A stretch of DNA of 64,000 nucleotides from an uncultured Caulobacter sp. (lineage in GTDB: Bacteria > Pseudomonadota > Alphaproteobacteria > Caulobacterales > Caulobacteraceae): contig CALALX010000062.1 of NCBI GenBank assembly GCA_937925635.1, positions 1-64,000 on the forward strand, read 5' to 3'. The notes under the pieces were generated by a model. That model did not search any database. It was not told the DNA's origin and saw only the letters and a program-made list of their open reading frames with translations. Both the position numbers and the translations under genes were made by a program. Every line of letters begins with the position of its first letter. The stretch's first letter is position 1. This document shows positions 10,188 through 18,517 of this stretch, piece after piece.

Positions 10188-10945
10188 ACCTACACGCGGT
10201 CAAGGCCATCTACATCTTCGAGATGTCCCGATGGTTCCGGACGATGACCCAGTCCATCGCCGCGCCGGTCATCTCGACCTCGCTCTATTTCATCGTCTTC
10301 GGGGCCGCGATCGGCTCTCGGATGGCCAATATCGACGGTGTGGCCTACGCCGCCTTCATCGTGCCCGGCCTGATCATGCTGTCGATCCTGACCGAGAGCA
10401 TCTCCAACGGCTCGTTCGGCATCTACATGCCCAAATGGGCCGGAACGATCTACGAGCTGCTGTCCGCGCCGGTGTCGGCCTTCGAGACGGTGCTGGGCTA
10501 TGTGGGCGCCGCCGCCAGCAAGTCGGTGATCCTGGGGCTGATCATCCTGATCACCGCCCGACTGTTCGTGCCGTTCGAGATCGCCCACCCGGTCTGGATG
10601 GTCGGCTTCCTGGTGCTGACGGCAGTCACCTTCAGCCTGTTCGGCTTCATCCTGGGCGTTTGGGCCGATGGCTGGGAGAAGCTCAACATCGTGCCGATGC
10701 TGATCATCACGCCGCTGACCTTCCTGGGCGGCAGCTTCTATTCGATCAGCATGCTGCCGCCGCTCTGGCAGAAGATCACGCTGTTCAACCCGGTGGTCTA
10801 TCTGGTCAGCGGCTTCCGCTGGGCCTTCTTCGGGGTGTCCGACGTCAATGTGGCCGTCAGCCTGGCCGCCACGGCGGGCTTCCTGGCGCTCTGCCTGACG
10901 GCGGTATGGTGGATCTTCCGGACCGGCTGGCGGCTGAAGGTGTGA
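10184..10945 (+). CDS. ABC-2 type exporter permease
   Basis: 253 aa with six predicted membrane helices, translationally coupled to the preceding ATPase by a 4-base overlap. The conserved ABC-2 pattern is seen in [16 protein letters not shown] (after helix 2), [11 protein letters not shown] and [15 protein letters not shown], followed by [17 protein letters not shown], as in NodJ/DrrB-type permeases. It forms a dimeric channel in the inner membrane. The stop codon is followed at once by a palindromic repeat shared with the convergent gene. Confidence 0.92.
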   Translation: MNLHAVKAIYIFEMSRWFRTMTQSIAAPVISTSLYFIVFGAAIGSRMANIDGVAYAAFIVPGLIMLSILTESISNGSFGIYMPKWAGTIYELLSAPVSAFETVLGYVGAAASKSVILGLIILITARLFVPFEIAHPVWMVGFLVLTAVTFSLFGFILGVWADGWEKLNIVPMLIITPLTFLGGSFYSISMLPPLWQKITLFNPVVYLVSGFRWAFFGVSDVNVAVSLAATAGFLALCLTAVWWIFRTGWRLKV

Positions 10946-10947
10946 CG

Positions 10948-11044
10948 GTGACTGCTTCCGTCGAGAGACGGTAGCTGTCCCCGACGCATGCGATCCGATT
11001 GTTGGGGCCAGCTACCGGCGATGCCGGAAGCAGTCCCCAGTCAC
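10948..11044. repeat. Long palindromic repeat, family 1, copy A
   Basis: An imperfect inverted repeat of about 40 bp arms. The left arm contains GTGACTGCTTCCG and CGGTAGCTGTCCCC; the right arm contains GGGGCCAGCTACCGG and CCGGAAGCAGTC, ending in AGTCAC. It fills the whole gap between two convergent genes and includes the stop codon of the glycosyltransferase gene (11041-11043). A second copy lies at 49070-49155. It could act as a bidirectional terminator or a mobile palindrome. Confidence 0.8.
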
Positions 11045-11841
11045 CGCCGCCCGAGCCGCGCCCCGATGTCGGCGAAGGCCGCCGGAGCCAGGAACCAGGG
11101 CTCGACAAGATAGCGGAAGGCCAGGCGGCGCGGCTGGGAGAACAGCCTGAACAGCCACTCGACGCCCAGCTTTCCAGTCCAGCGCGGCGCCGCGTCCTGC
11201 ACGCCGGCCTCGTAGTCGAAGGCGGCCCCGACGGGGAAGAACACGCCCCGCCCGATCAGGTCGCGGTTCGCCGCGATCCAGGTCTCCTGCCGCGGCATGC
11301 CCATGCCGACCAGAATGATGTCGGGATCGAAGGCGGCGATGTCCTGGCGCAGGCGGACGCTGTCGGCGCTCCGCGGGTCGATGTCGAAGTAGCCGCAGTG
11401 TTCGGCGAGCTGCACGCCCGGCCAGCGTTTGCGGATCTCGGCCGCGCCGCGCTCGCCCACGCCCGGGGCGCCGCCGACGTGGAACACCCGCCAGCCGCGG
11501 TCACGGACCCGGGCCCAGAACGCCTCGCGCCAGTCGAGATAGGTCGAGCGGTGCTGGCCGCCGACCGGCAGCCCCATCAGCTTCGCCCACAGGATCATCG
11601 GCTTGCTGTCGATCTGAACGAGGTCCGCCTCGGCGAAGAATGCCTTCAGCGCCGGCGTGCGCGGCAGCAGGAACAGGCTGTGCGAATTGTGGTTGGCGAT
11701 CACCGCCGTGCCGCCGCCGGCCACGAAGGCCTCGGTCGCCGCCAGCATCTCCGCCGGGGTGATGGGATCGACCTCGCCGCCCAGCAGGCGGACGCGGGTC
11801 GTGGCGAAGGCTTGGGCGAGCGCGGTCATGGGTATCAGCAT
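11041..11841 (-). CDS. WecG/TagA/CpsF family glycosyltransferase
   Basis: 266 aa, GT26 family. It transfers a sugar from a nucleotide donor to a lipid-linked acceptor at the membrane. The family pattern is clear: LGGEVDPITPAEML near the N-terminus, IDSKPMILWAKLMG (the catalytic-site aspartate region), FHVGGAPGVGE and VGMGMPRQETWI. In Caulobacter such an enzyme (HfsJ) acts in holdfast polysaccharide synthesis, but no hfs genes are adjacent, so that role is not assigned. The last codon and stop lie inside a palindromic repeat. Confidence 0.9.
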   Translation of the reverse strand: MLIPMTALAQAFATTRVRLLGGEVDPITPAEMLAATEAFVAGGGTAVIANHNSHSLFLLPRTPALKAFFAEADLVQIDSKPMILWAKLMGLPVGGQHRSTYLDWREAFWARVRDRGWRVFHVGGAPGVGERGAAEIRKRWPGVQLAEHCGYFDIDPRSADSVRLRQDIAAFDPDIILVGMGMPRQETWIAANRDLIGRGVFFPVGAAFDYEAGVQDAAPRWTGKLGVEWLFRLFSQPRRLAFRYLVEPWFLAPAAFADIGARLGRR

Positions 11842-11877
11842 GCGCCGCCCCGATTGAAGGCGCGTTAGGGAGCGTGG

Positions 11878-12144
11878 TTAAGCGCGCCTGAACTTCCACT
11901 TCAGACCCAGCACTACGCCGCTCAGGGCCAGGCAGACGGCGTTGGACGTCGCGACCGGCCAGCTGCCGAGCAGGACGCCGTAGGTGGTCCACAGCACGAA
12001 GCCGGTCACGGTCAGCAGGAACATGCGGAGAGACACCGACGAGGCATCCTTCTCGCGCCATATCTTGAGGATCTGGGGCGTGAAACTGGTCATCGAGCAC
12101 AGCGCCGCCGCGACGCCGATGCAGTTGATGACCAGCTCACTCAT
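11878..12144 (-). CDS. SemiSWEET sugar transporter (PQ-loop)
   Basis: 88 aa with three membrane helices, the size of a half-SWEET that works as a dimer for sugar passage. The PQ motif is present in SMTSFTPQILKIWREKDASS, followed by SLRMFLLTVTGFVLWTTYG. The ATG at 12144 has GGGGA at good distance; a GTG two codons upstream is too close to that site. It lies between a glycosyltransferase and a response regulator gene on the same strand. Confidence 0.9.
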   Translation of the reverse strand: MSELVINCIGVAAALCSMTSFTPQILKIWREKDASSVSLRMFLLTVTGFVLWTTYGVLLGSWPVATSNAVCLALSGVVLGLKWKFRRA

Positions 12145-12177
12145 GACCACGTCCCCAGCGAAGGCGGCGAGTTCCGA

Positions 12178-12654
12178 TCAGGCGCTCATCGGTTGGTCGC
12201 CGAGGCCCCATCGGTCGACCCAGGCCGGCGCCAGCTGGAAGCCGGCCGGCGGCAGACCGGGGGCGCGGCCGTCGCGCAGGCAGGCCTTAAGGAAGCGGAG
12301 CGCCATCTTCACGCCATGCTCGGAGTAGGGCTTGCCGATCACGCCGCAGGCCCCGGCGAAGTCCTCGGGCAGGCGCTTGACGTTCGCGGTCATGAACAGA
12401 ACCACGCCGCCGCAATCGCCCGCGATCCGGCGCGCGACCTCGACCCCGGTCGGACCATCGCGCAGGTGAACGTCGACGAGCGCCAGGTCCGGCAGCAGGG
12501 TGGCGGCCAGGGCCACGGCCTCGTCAGAGCTCATGGCGTGGCCGACGTCCCGGCAGCCCGCCTCCGCGACCAGGAAGCTGAGCTCGTTCGCCAGCAGCAC
12601 CTCGTCCTCGACGATCAACACGTTCAGGGCGGTGTCGGCGGTCATCTCCGTCAC
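12178..12654 (-). CDS. Single-domain response regulator
   Basis: 158 aa receiver domain with a short C-terminal tail and no output domain. The acidic pocket is VEDE near residues 15-18; the phosphoacceptor is D61 (LVDVHLRDG), with T89 (LFMTAN) and K108 (GKPYS) completing the active site. Three bases separate it from the HisKA_2 kinase gene upstream, so the kinase very likely phosphorylates it. Without an output domain it must act by protein contact or as a phosphate shuttle. The C-terminal tail PPAGFQLAPAWVD has no clear match. Confidence 0.9.
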   Translation of the reverse strand: MTEMTADTALNVLIVEDEVLLANELSFLVAEAGCRDVGHAMSSDEAVALAATLLPDLALVDVHLRDGPTGVEVARRIAGDCGGVVLFMTANVKRLPEDFAGACGVIGKPYSEHGVKMALRFLKACLRDGRAPGLPPAGFQLAPAWVDRWGLGDQPMSA

Positions 12655-12657
12655 AAC

Positions 12658-13350
12658 TCAATGGTGTCCGTTCACCGGCAGCCGGATCAGAGTTCGCACG
12701 CCGGGTTCAGCGGTCGTGGTCACGCACTCGGCGCGCAGCTGCTCGCGGAGCAGGCCCACGATCGTCTGCCCAAATCCGGACGGCGCGCCGTCTTCCGCAA
12801 GCCCAACGCCGTTGTCGGCGATTTCGATCCGAAAATGCTCGCCCTCTCGTCGAATCGACACCCTGATCACGCCGGGCCGGCCATCGGGGAAGGCATGGCG
12901 AATGGCGTTGCGAAGCAGCTCGTTGACCAGCAACGCCAGCGGCGCCGCCCGGGCCGCCGGCACATCGATCCGTTCCAGGTCCAGCTCGGCGCGAATGTCT
13001 CGCCGCCCGGAGGCCCCGAGTGCGTCGGCGACGAGGTCTTCGAGGAAGGCCGCGACATCAAAGCGATCGATGTCGTCGTTCTGAAAGAGGCGGCGATGCA
13101 CGGTCGCGATCGCCTCGACGCGTTCGAGCGCGCCTTGAAGGGCGGCGCGCACGGCGGGATCGGACGCTCGGCGCGCCTGCAGCTGGAGCAGAGAGGACAT
13201 GAGCTGCAGGTTGTTCTTCACGCGGTGGTCGACCTCGTGAAGCAGCGCGGTCTTCTGCGGCAGGGCGCGCTGCAGGTCGACGGCGGCCCCCTCGACGACC
13301 TCCCGCGAGCCCTTCCGAAGCTCAAGCGCCCGCTGATCGTCGTCCTTCAT
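12658..13350 (-). CDS. HisKA_2 family histidine kinase lacking a sensor domain
   Basis: 230 aa cytosolic kinase. The phosphoacceptor histidine lies in LLHEVDHRVKNNLQLMSSLL (HisKA_2 dimerisation helix). The ATPase domain has LVNELLRNAIRHAFP (N box) and IEIADNGVGL (G1 box). The ATG at 13350 has GGGAG upstream and leaves only about 35 residues before the H box, so there is no PAS, GAF or membrane sensor. The response regulator gene follows after three bases. Input presumably comes from another protein. Confidence 0.88.
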   Translation of the reverse strand: MKDDDQRALELRKGSREVVEGAAVDLQRALPQKTALLHEVDHRVKNNLQLMSSLLQLQARRASDPAVRAALQGALERVEAIATVHRRLFQNDDIDRFDVAAFLEDLVADALGASGRRDIRAELDLERIDVPAARAAPLALLVNELLRNAIRHAFPDGRPGVIRVSIRREGEHFRIEIADNGVGLAEDGAPSGFGQTIVGLLREQLRAECVTTTAEPGVRTLIRLPVNGHH

Positions 13351-13459
13351 CCGAACTCCCGTTGCGCCCCCGTGGGTGGCGGAACGAGCGGCGCTGCGTC
13401 CGGGTTCCAGTCGCCTCCGAACCGGATCAAGCCGGGGCGGACGAGCCGTCCATCGGCCC

Positions 13460-13501
13460 AAAACGAGAGAGGGCGCGGAGACCTGGCCGGTCTCCGCGCC
13501 C
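13460..13501 (-). terminator. Terminator of the autotransporter gene
   Basis: GGGCGCGGAGACC/GGTCTCCGCGCCC (13471-13501) is a perfect 13-bp stem with a 5-nt loop. On the minus strand it is followed by CTCTCTCGTTTTGG. It lies 24 bp after the autotransporter stop codon. Confidence 0.8.
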
Positions 13502-13525
13502 CCAGTCCGTGGCGAAAGCCGGGGT

Positions 13526-16500
13526 CTAGAACATCACCCGGCCGGCCAGTTGCAGGTTGACGCGGTCCTCGCCGTCGACGGCTTCGTACTCGCCCTCGAC
13601 CGCGACGTAAGACATCGCCGTGCCGGCCTTCAGGGACAGACCCACCAGCATCGCGCCGTCGCCGGCCTCGGTGGCCGGCAGGGCCACCCATTGGCCGCCG
13701 ACAAAGCGGAACACGGTGTCGCCGATCTCGCCCGAGATATGCTGCCGGTAGCCGAAGCGCAGCTCGGGACGCCACCAGAGGTCGCGACCGAAGGTGGCGC
13801 CCAGGGCCAGTTCGGCGGTGCTGCTCAGGCGATCGCTCGTCCGCGCGCCGACTTCCTGGTTGAAGCCGCCGCTCTTGCCGTTCTCCGCTCGGGAGTCTTC
13901 GGACAGATAGAGGTAGTCCACGCTCACAGCCGGGCGGGCATAGAAGCGGCCGGCCGTGAACTCGTAGGAGGCCGAGGCGCTCGCCACGCCGGTGAAGCCG
14001 GTCCAGTCGGCCGTCGATTCGACGATCAGCTGGGTGGTCGGGTCGATAAACACGCGATCGCCGGTGAACCAGCCGTAGCCGCCGGAACCACGCGCGTTGA
14101 TCGTGAACTTGCCGATCGATCGACGCCAGTAAACGCCGGCCTCGAGCAGGGAGACGCTGGTCTCTTCCCCGATCTTGGCGATCTCGTCCTTTTCCTCAGC
14201 CGTGACGAAGGCCAGGGTCGCGCCCAGGGCGCCGCCGTCGGTGCCCATGCTCTCGTAGCCGCCGACGAAGCCGAAGGCCTTGGTCTCCGAGCCGGCCGTC
14301 ACGCCGGCCTCGCGCATGACCTGGACGTTGACCTCCTGGAGCCAGAAGCTGTCCGGACCATAGCGTTGCCGCAGGTCGGGCCGGGTTCCGGTCAGGCGGG
14401 AGACGGTGCGCGTCATGCTGTCGAGCGAGGAGAACAGGCCCTCGCCCTGGTCCGGCAGCATCTGCTCGAACCGGTCCATGAACTCCTTGCGCGTATCGGC
14501 GGCCAGGAAGGAGTCGCGGATGTCATCGTCGTTTCCGAGCGCCGCGTAGACGGCGTCCAGCGCCAGCGACTGGCTCTGCGACAGGTCAATTTCCGCCGCG
14601 GTGCGCCGGCGGATGTCGACATAGACCTCGCCGGCGGCGGTGTCCGCCGAGGCCTGGGCCACGAACAGATACGGCGAGTTGCCGATCAGGCTCTGGTCCA
14701 GCGTGCCGGCGGTCAGGCCGGCGGGCGTGTCGGTCTTGATGACGGTAAAGCGTTGCGGCCCGTCGATCAGGTCAGTCAGCGTCAAGCCGATCTTGGCGCC
14801 GCTGGCGATATTGGCCGTGGCGACGGTGAACTGGGTGTTCGAACCGAGCCCGCCGTTGCCGTTGGGATCGGCGGTGAAGATCACCGAGCTGGTAGCGCCG
14901 ATGTTGAGCGCCGTGCCGTCGATGATTTCGGCATTGGAGATGGTCAGCGAGCCGGCGGTGACATTCACGGTCAGCTGGCCGTCGCTGTCGCGCAGGTCGC
15001 CCGTCGCCTCCGCGCCGCCCGACAGGCTGAACACGTCCGCGCCGACGCCGAAGGACACATCGCCCGCGAGCGTGCCGTTCCGCAGGTCCAGGGTGTCGTC
15101 GAAGCCGCCGAAATAGAGGTTGCCGATCATGGCCGGCTCATCGGCGTCGTCGACGCCGTCACCATCCTTGTCCGGATCGGTGGTCGTGGAGTCGAGGTCG
15201 TCGTCGCCGTCGGCGACGCCCAGCTGGACGAACGTCACGCCCGCCGCCGCGTAGCGCAGATCAACCGCGATCGCCTCGCCGGTCACCGTCTCGTTGGACG
15301 CATCGTTGTCGGTGTCGTCGGTGTCGTTGGCGTCGTCGGTCGGCGCCACGATCGCCGTGATCGTGCCGCTGTTGGTGAACGAGGTGATGCCGCCGCCGCG
15401 ATCCCAGACCCCCACGGCGCTGCCGTTCTCGCCGTTGGCGATCGCGACGATGGAGCCGGAGTTGTTGAAGGTGTGGACCGAGGCGTTCTGGTCGATGCGC
15501 ACGGCGAACGCCGCGAAGGCGCCCTCGGACGCAGCGGCGCCCGACGTCGCGTTGGTGGAGGCCAGGAGACTGCCGTCGTTGAAGATGGTGTCGGCCACCG
15601 CGCCGCCCTCAAGGTGCAAGGCTTGGGCGTCGTTGTTGTAGGCAATGGCGGTCGCCGCGCCCTGGGTCCGGATGCCGCCTTCGATCGTGGTCGTCAGGCC
15701 GGCGTCGGTGCCGATCCGGATCGCCGTCCCGGCAATGTTGTCGAGCGTGCCGTTGCCGACGACGCTGCCGCGCACGACGAGCCCGTAGGCGTCGTCCCCG
15801 GTCGCGGCGACCCTGCCGATGGTGATGGCCTCGGTCGTCGAACCGATCTGCAGGGCCGCAGCCTGTCCATTCGAGGCCAGCGCGCTCGAGCCCTCGATGC
15901 TGTCATCGACGCCGTCGTTGTCGAGGTCTTTGTCGCTGGTGTCGAGGGTGCCGTCGTTGTCGTCGTCGGTGTCGGTCGAATTGGGAATGCCGTCGCCGTC
16001 GTAATCGATGCCGGCGATCGGCGCGACGTCGAGCAGAATGCCGTTGCCGACATTGCCCGTGACCAGCACGGCGGGACCGCCCTCCAGCTTGTCATCGGCG
16101 TCCAGGTCGGCGCGATCCTCGGCCAGGCCGGGGCGCGTCGCGTAGCGATAGCCCCGCGCGGCGATGCCGCCCTGGATGTTCAGGCGGCCCGACACGTCAT
16201 CCACCGCCAGGCCGATGGCGTTCTCGCCCAGCGCCGACACCGAACCGCGGACGTCGACCGAACCGGTCACCGGCGCCTCGATCGAGATGGCGCGAGCGTT
16301 GTCGCCGGTCACGTTGATCGCGCCGCGGCTGGTCAGGTTGCCGGTCAGCGGACCGACGACGCGGATGCCGTAGGAGTCGTTGCCCTCGATCGTGATGATG
16401 CCGCCGTTCTCGACGACGATATTGCCGGTCATGGCGCCCTCGACGAGGATGCCGTGCTTGCCGACGCCATCGACGAAATCCCCGTCGAGGTCGCCGTCGC

Positions 16501-16876
16501 TGTCAGTGTCCTTCTGGTCCAGGCTCGATGTGAAGCTGATCGTGCCCTTGACCGTCAGGTCGGTGGTCGATCCGTCCAGAACCTTGATGCCGGCGATGTA
16601 GTCGACGTCCTCGGCGGAAATCTCGCCCTCATGGGTGACGTCGTTGTTGCTGTTGACCGTCACGGCGCCGGTGATCGCGCCGGCCGTGCCGTCGACGGTC
16701 GGTTTGATCTTGCCGGTGGACGTGATCTTGATGTCGTCCGGCGCACCGTTGTTGATCGTCGCCGTGAAGACGCCGGTCGTGCGGGTGTCGGTGATCGTCG
16801 TCTCGGCGAACGCGCCAGAGGCGAGCATCAGCAGCGGTGTGACAGCCGCGGTGGCGACCAGACGCTTGCGGAACAT
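13526..16876 (-). CDS. Autotransporter (type V secretion) with aspartate-rich calcium-loop-like segments
   Basis: About 1116 aa. The signal peptide is residues 1-24 (MFRKRLVATAAVTPLLMLAS then GAFA). The passenger (about 25-800) is a beta-helix of short repeats such as GSVDVRGSVSALGENAIGL and GNGILLDVAPIAG. It is interrupted by aspartate-rich stretches near residues 123-137, 290-325 (DYDGDGIPNSTDTDDDNDG) and 555-580 (DPDKDGDGVDDADE), which resemble thrombospondin type-3 calcium loops. The last 275 residues (from about 842) are the outer-membrane beta-barrel, ending in phenylalanine (GRVMF) as required for BAM recognition. The ATG at 16876 is chosen because it begins the signal peptide. It is divergent from phoR. 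Probably a surface adhesin or S-layer-like protein. Confidence 0.92.
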   Translation of the reverse strand: MFRKRLVATAAVTPLLMLASGAFAETTITDTRTTGVFTATINNGAPDDIKITSTGKIKPTVDGTAGAITGAVTVNSNNDVTHEGEISAEDVDYIAGIKVLDGSTTDLTVKGTISFTSSLDQKDTDSDGDLDGDFVDGVGKHGILVEGAMTGNIVVENGGIITIEGNDSYGIRVVGPLTGNLTSRGAINVTGDNARAISIEAPVTGSVDVRGSVSALGENAIGLAVDDVSGRLNIQGGIAARGYRYATRPGLAEDRADLDADDKLEGGPAVLVTGNVGNGILLDVAPIAGIDYDGDGIPNSTDTDDDNDGTLDTSDKDLDNDGVDDSIEGSSALASNGQAAALQIGSTTEAITIGRVAATGDDAYGLVVRGSVVGNGTLDNIAGTAIRIGTDAGLTTTIEGGIRTQGAATAIAYNNDAQALHLEGGAVADTIFNDGSLLASTNATSGAAASEGAFAAFAVRIDQNASVHTFNNSGSIVAIANGENGSAVGVWDRGGGITSFTNSGTITAIVAPTDDANDTDDTDNDASNETVTGEAIAVDLRYAAAGVTFVQLGVADGDDDLDSTTTDPDKDGDGVDDADEPAMIGNLYFGGFDDTLDLRNGTLAGDVSFGVGADVFSLSGGAEATGDLRDSDGQLTVNVTAGSLTISNAEIIDGTALNIGATSSVIFTADPNGNGGLGSNTQFTVATANIASGAKIGLTLTDLIDGPQRFTVIKTDTPAGLTAGTLDQSLIGNSPYLFVAQASADTAAGEVYVDIRRRTAAEIDLSQSQSLALDAVYAALGNDDDIRDSFLAADTRKEFMDRFEQMLPDQGEGLFSSLDSMTRTVSRLTGTRPDLRQRYGPDSFWLQEVNVQVMREAGVTAGSETKAFGFVGGYESMGTDGGALGATLAFVTAEEKDEIAKIGEETSVSLLEAGVYWRRSIGKFTINARGSGGYGWFTGDRVFIDPTTQLIVESTADWTGFTGVASASASYEFTAGRFYARPAVSVDYLYLSEDSRAENGKSGGFNQEVGARTSDRLSSTAELALGATFGRDLWWRPELRFGYRQHISGEIGDTVFRFVGGQWVALPATEAGDGAMLVGLSLKAGTAMSYVAVEGEYEAVDGEDRVNLQLAGRVMF

Positions 16877-17052
16877 GAACTGAAAACCCCGGACCTTGAA
16901 CGGCTCTGTGTTTCGTCCCTTGGCGATACGGCAAAATTGCGTCTGCCGTGAAACATCGCGGAACCTGCCTCGTCTATCGCAAGCCTCACAAGGGCGCCAT
17001 ATCTCCATGCGAACTGGTCGGACGAATCTTTCCAAAGCGAGGCTTTCACGCC

Positions 17053-18447
17053 ATGGCGTCCGAAGGCGACCAAAGGCTCCATCGACCGACCCTGCTCGCC
17101 GGCGCCGCCGGCGCCGCGTCGCCGCTGCTGCTGACGCTCCTGGGCCAGGCGCAGGCCGCGCCGGCCGTCCTGGCCTCCGTGGCGATTGGCGCTGCGGGGC
17201 TCTGGCTCGCGCGCCGGGCCACGGTCAGCGCCGTTCCTCCGTCTGTTCCAGACGCTCAGCCCGCGCCCGCCGCCGCCGCGATTCCCTACGCGGCCATACT
17301 GGAGGACCTTGAGGATCCGGTGCTCGTGATCGAGGCCGGCGAACCTTACGAGGTCACCGGACACAGGCTGGTCTTCGCCAACGCCGCCGCGCGCGAGCTT
17401 TTTCGCATCTTCCGGCCCGACTCGCGCCTGATCACGGCCATCCGAAATCCCCAGGTCGTCGAGCTGGTCGATGAAGCCCTGTTCGGCGGCGTCGGCGGTC
17501 ACGCCACCTTCGAGACCGGCGCATCGCAGGATCGCTCCTGGATCGCCGTCACCCGTCCGTTGGGAACAACGCCCTGGGGCGCCTCGCTGGCCCTGCTCAC
17601 CCTGTGCGACCAGACCGATCTGAGACGCGCCGAGCGGATGCGGGCCGACTTCCTCGCGAACGCCAGCCATGAGCTGCGCACGCCGTTGGCGTCCCTGTCG
17701 GGCTTCATCGAGACCCTGCGCGGTCCGGCCCGCGACGACGCCGACGCGCGGGAGAAGTTTCTCGGCATCATGCAGGTCCAGGCCGAACGGATGTCGCGCC
17801 TGATCGACGATCTGATGAGTCTGTCGCGCATCGAGCTGAACGAGCACATCGCGCCCCAGGGCCGTGTCGACCTGGCCGGCGCCGTCACGGATGTCACGGA
17901 CGCCCTGATGCCGGTGGTGACGGCCAAGGGCGTGACCTTCGACTGGGACTCTCCGCCCCGGGACGCTGTGGTCGTCGAAGGCGACCGCGACCAGATCGTG
18001 CAGGTGATCCAGAACCTGGTCGACAACGCCGTGAAGTACACCCCGGCCGGGGGCGTGGTGCGCATCGAGGTGAGCGGACCGGCGGACGGCGACCCGCCGC
18101 CGCCGCGGGACCCCGAAGCCACGCGACTGGCTCTGCTGACTCCCGAACACCGGGCCGGCGAGACCTATGGCCTGTTGCGGGTCATCGACCAGGGCCCGGG
18201 CATGCCTCGCGACGCCCTGCCCCGCCTGACGGAACGATTCTACCGCGTGGAGGGCCAGAAGAGCGGGGAACGGTTTGGAACCGGGCTCGGCCTCGCGATC
18301 GTCAAGCACATCGTCAATCGCCACAAGGGCGGCGTCGCCGCGGAAACCGTTCAGGGCCGAGGTTCAACCTTCTCGGTGTGGTTGCCCCTTTCGGGGGTCA
18401 GGATGATCGCGCCGCCGGAGCCGGCGGCTGTCGTGAAACTGTCATAG
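17053..18447 (+). CDS. phoR: Phosphate regulon sensor histidine kinase PhoR
   Basis: 464 aa. N-terminal hydrophobic hairpin (about residues 13-55), a PAS-like region (PYAAILEDLEDPVLVIEAGE, FANAAARELF), then HisKA with the phosphoacceptor near H206 (NASHELRTPLASLSG). The HATPase domain carries LVDNAVKYTP, DQGPGMP and GTGLGLAIVKHIV. It is predicted to phosphorylate PhoB when phosphate is scarce, under restraint by Pst and PhoU. It is the first gene of the phoR-pstC-pstA-pstB-phoU-phoB cluster. The ATG at 17053 is chosen because upstream residues are unlike the family. The last codons overlap a candidate Pho box. Confidence 0.93.
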   Translation: MASEGDQRLHRPTLLAGAAGAASPLLLTLLGQAQAAPAVLASVAIGAAGLWLARRATVSAVPPSVPDAQPAPAAAAIPYAAILEDLEDPVLVIEAGEPYEVTGHRLVFANAAARELFRIFRPDSRLITAIRNPQVVELVDEALFGGVGGHATFETGASQDRSWIAVTRPLGTTPWGASLALLTLCDQTDLRRAERMRADFLANASHELRTPLASLSGFIETLRGPARDDADAREKFLGIMQVQAERMSRLIDDLMSLSRIELNEHIAPQGRVDLAGAVTDVTDALMPVVTAKGVTFDWDSPPRDAVVVEGDRDQIVQVIQNLVDNAVKYTPAGGVVRIEVSGPADGDPPPPRDPEATRLALLTPEHRAGETYGLLRVIDQGPGMPRDALPRLTERFYRVEGQKSGERFGTGLGLAIVKHIVNRHKGGVAAETVQGRGSTFSVWLPLSGVRMIAPPEPAAVVKLS

Positions 18448-18456
18448 AAGTGTCGC
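18439..18456 (+). promoter_or_regulatory. Candidate Pho box upstream of pstC
   Basis: CTGTCAT at 18439-18445, four bases, then GTGTCGC (18450-18456). The Pho box is two CTGTCAT-like heptamers 11 bp apart. The first copy is perfect; the second matches at four positions. It overlaps the phoR stop codon and ends 61 bp before pstC, a suitable place for PhoB to activate the pst genes. Confidence 0.55.
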
Positions 18457-18517
18457 ATAGGGGCGACGTCCCGCGAGCACGGTCCGCGCCGTTCCCGCCC
18501 TTCCCACCGGATAAGCG

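Noticed and set aside
13376..16951. A 1191-codon open frame on the plus strand
   Set aside because: It is antisense to the autotransporter gene, which has a signal peptide, beta-barrel and terminator. Its composition (long Val/Arg/Gly/Ala stretches) is that of a GC-bias shadow.
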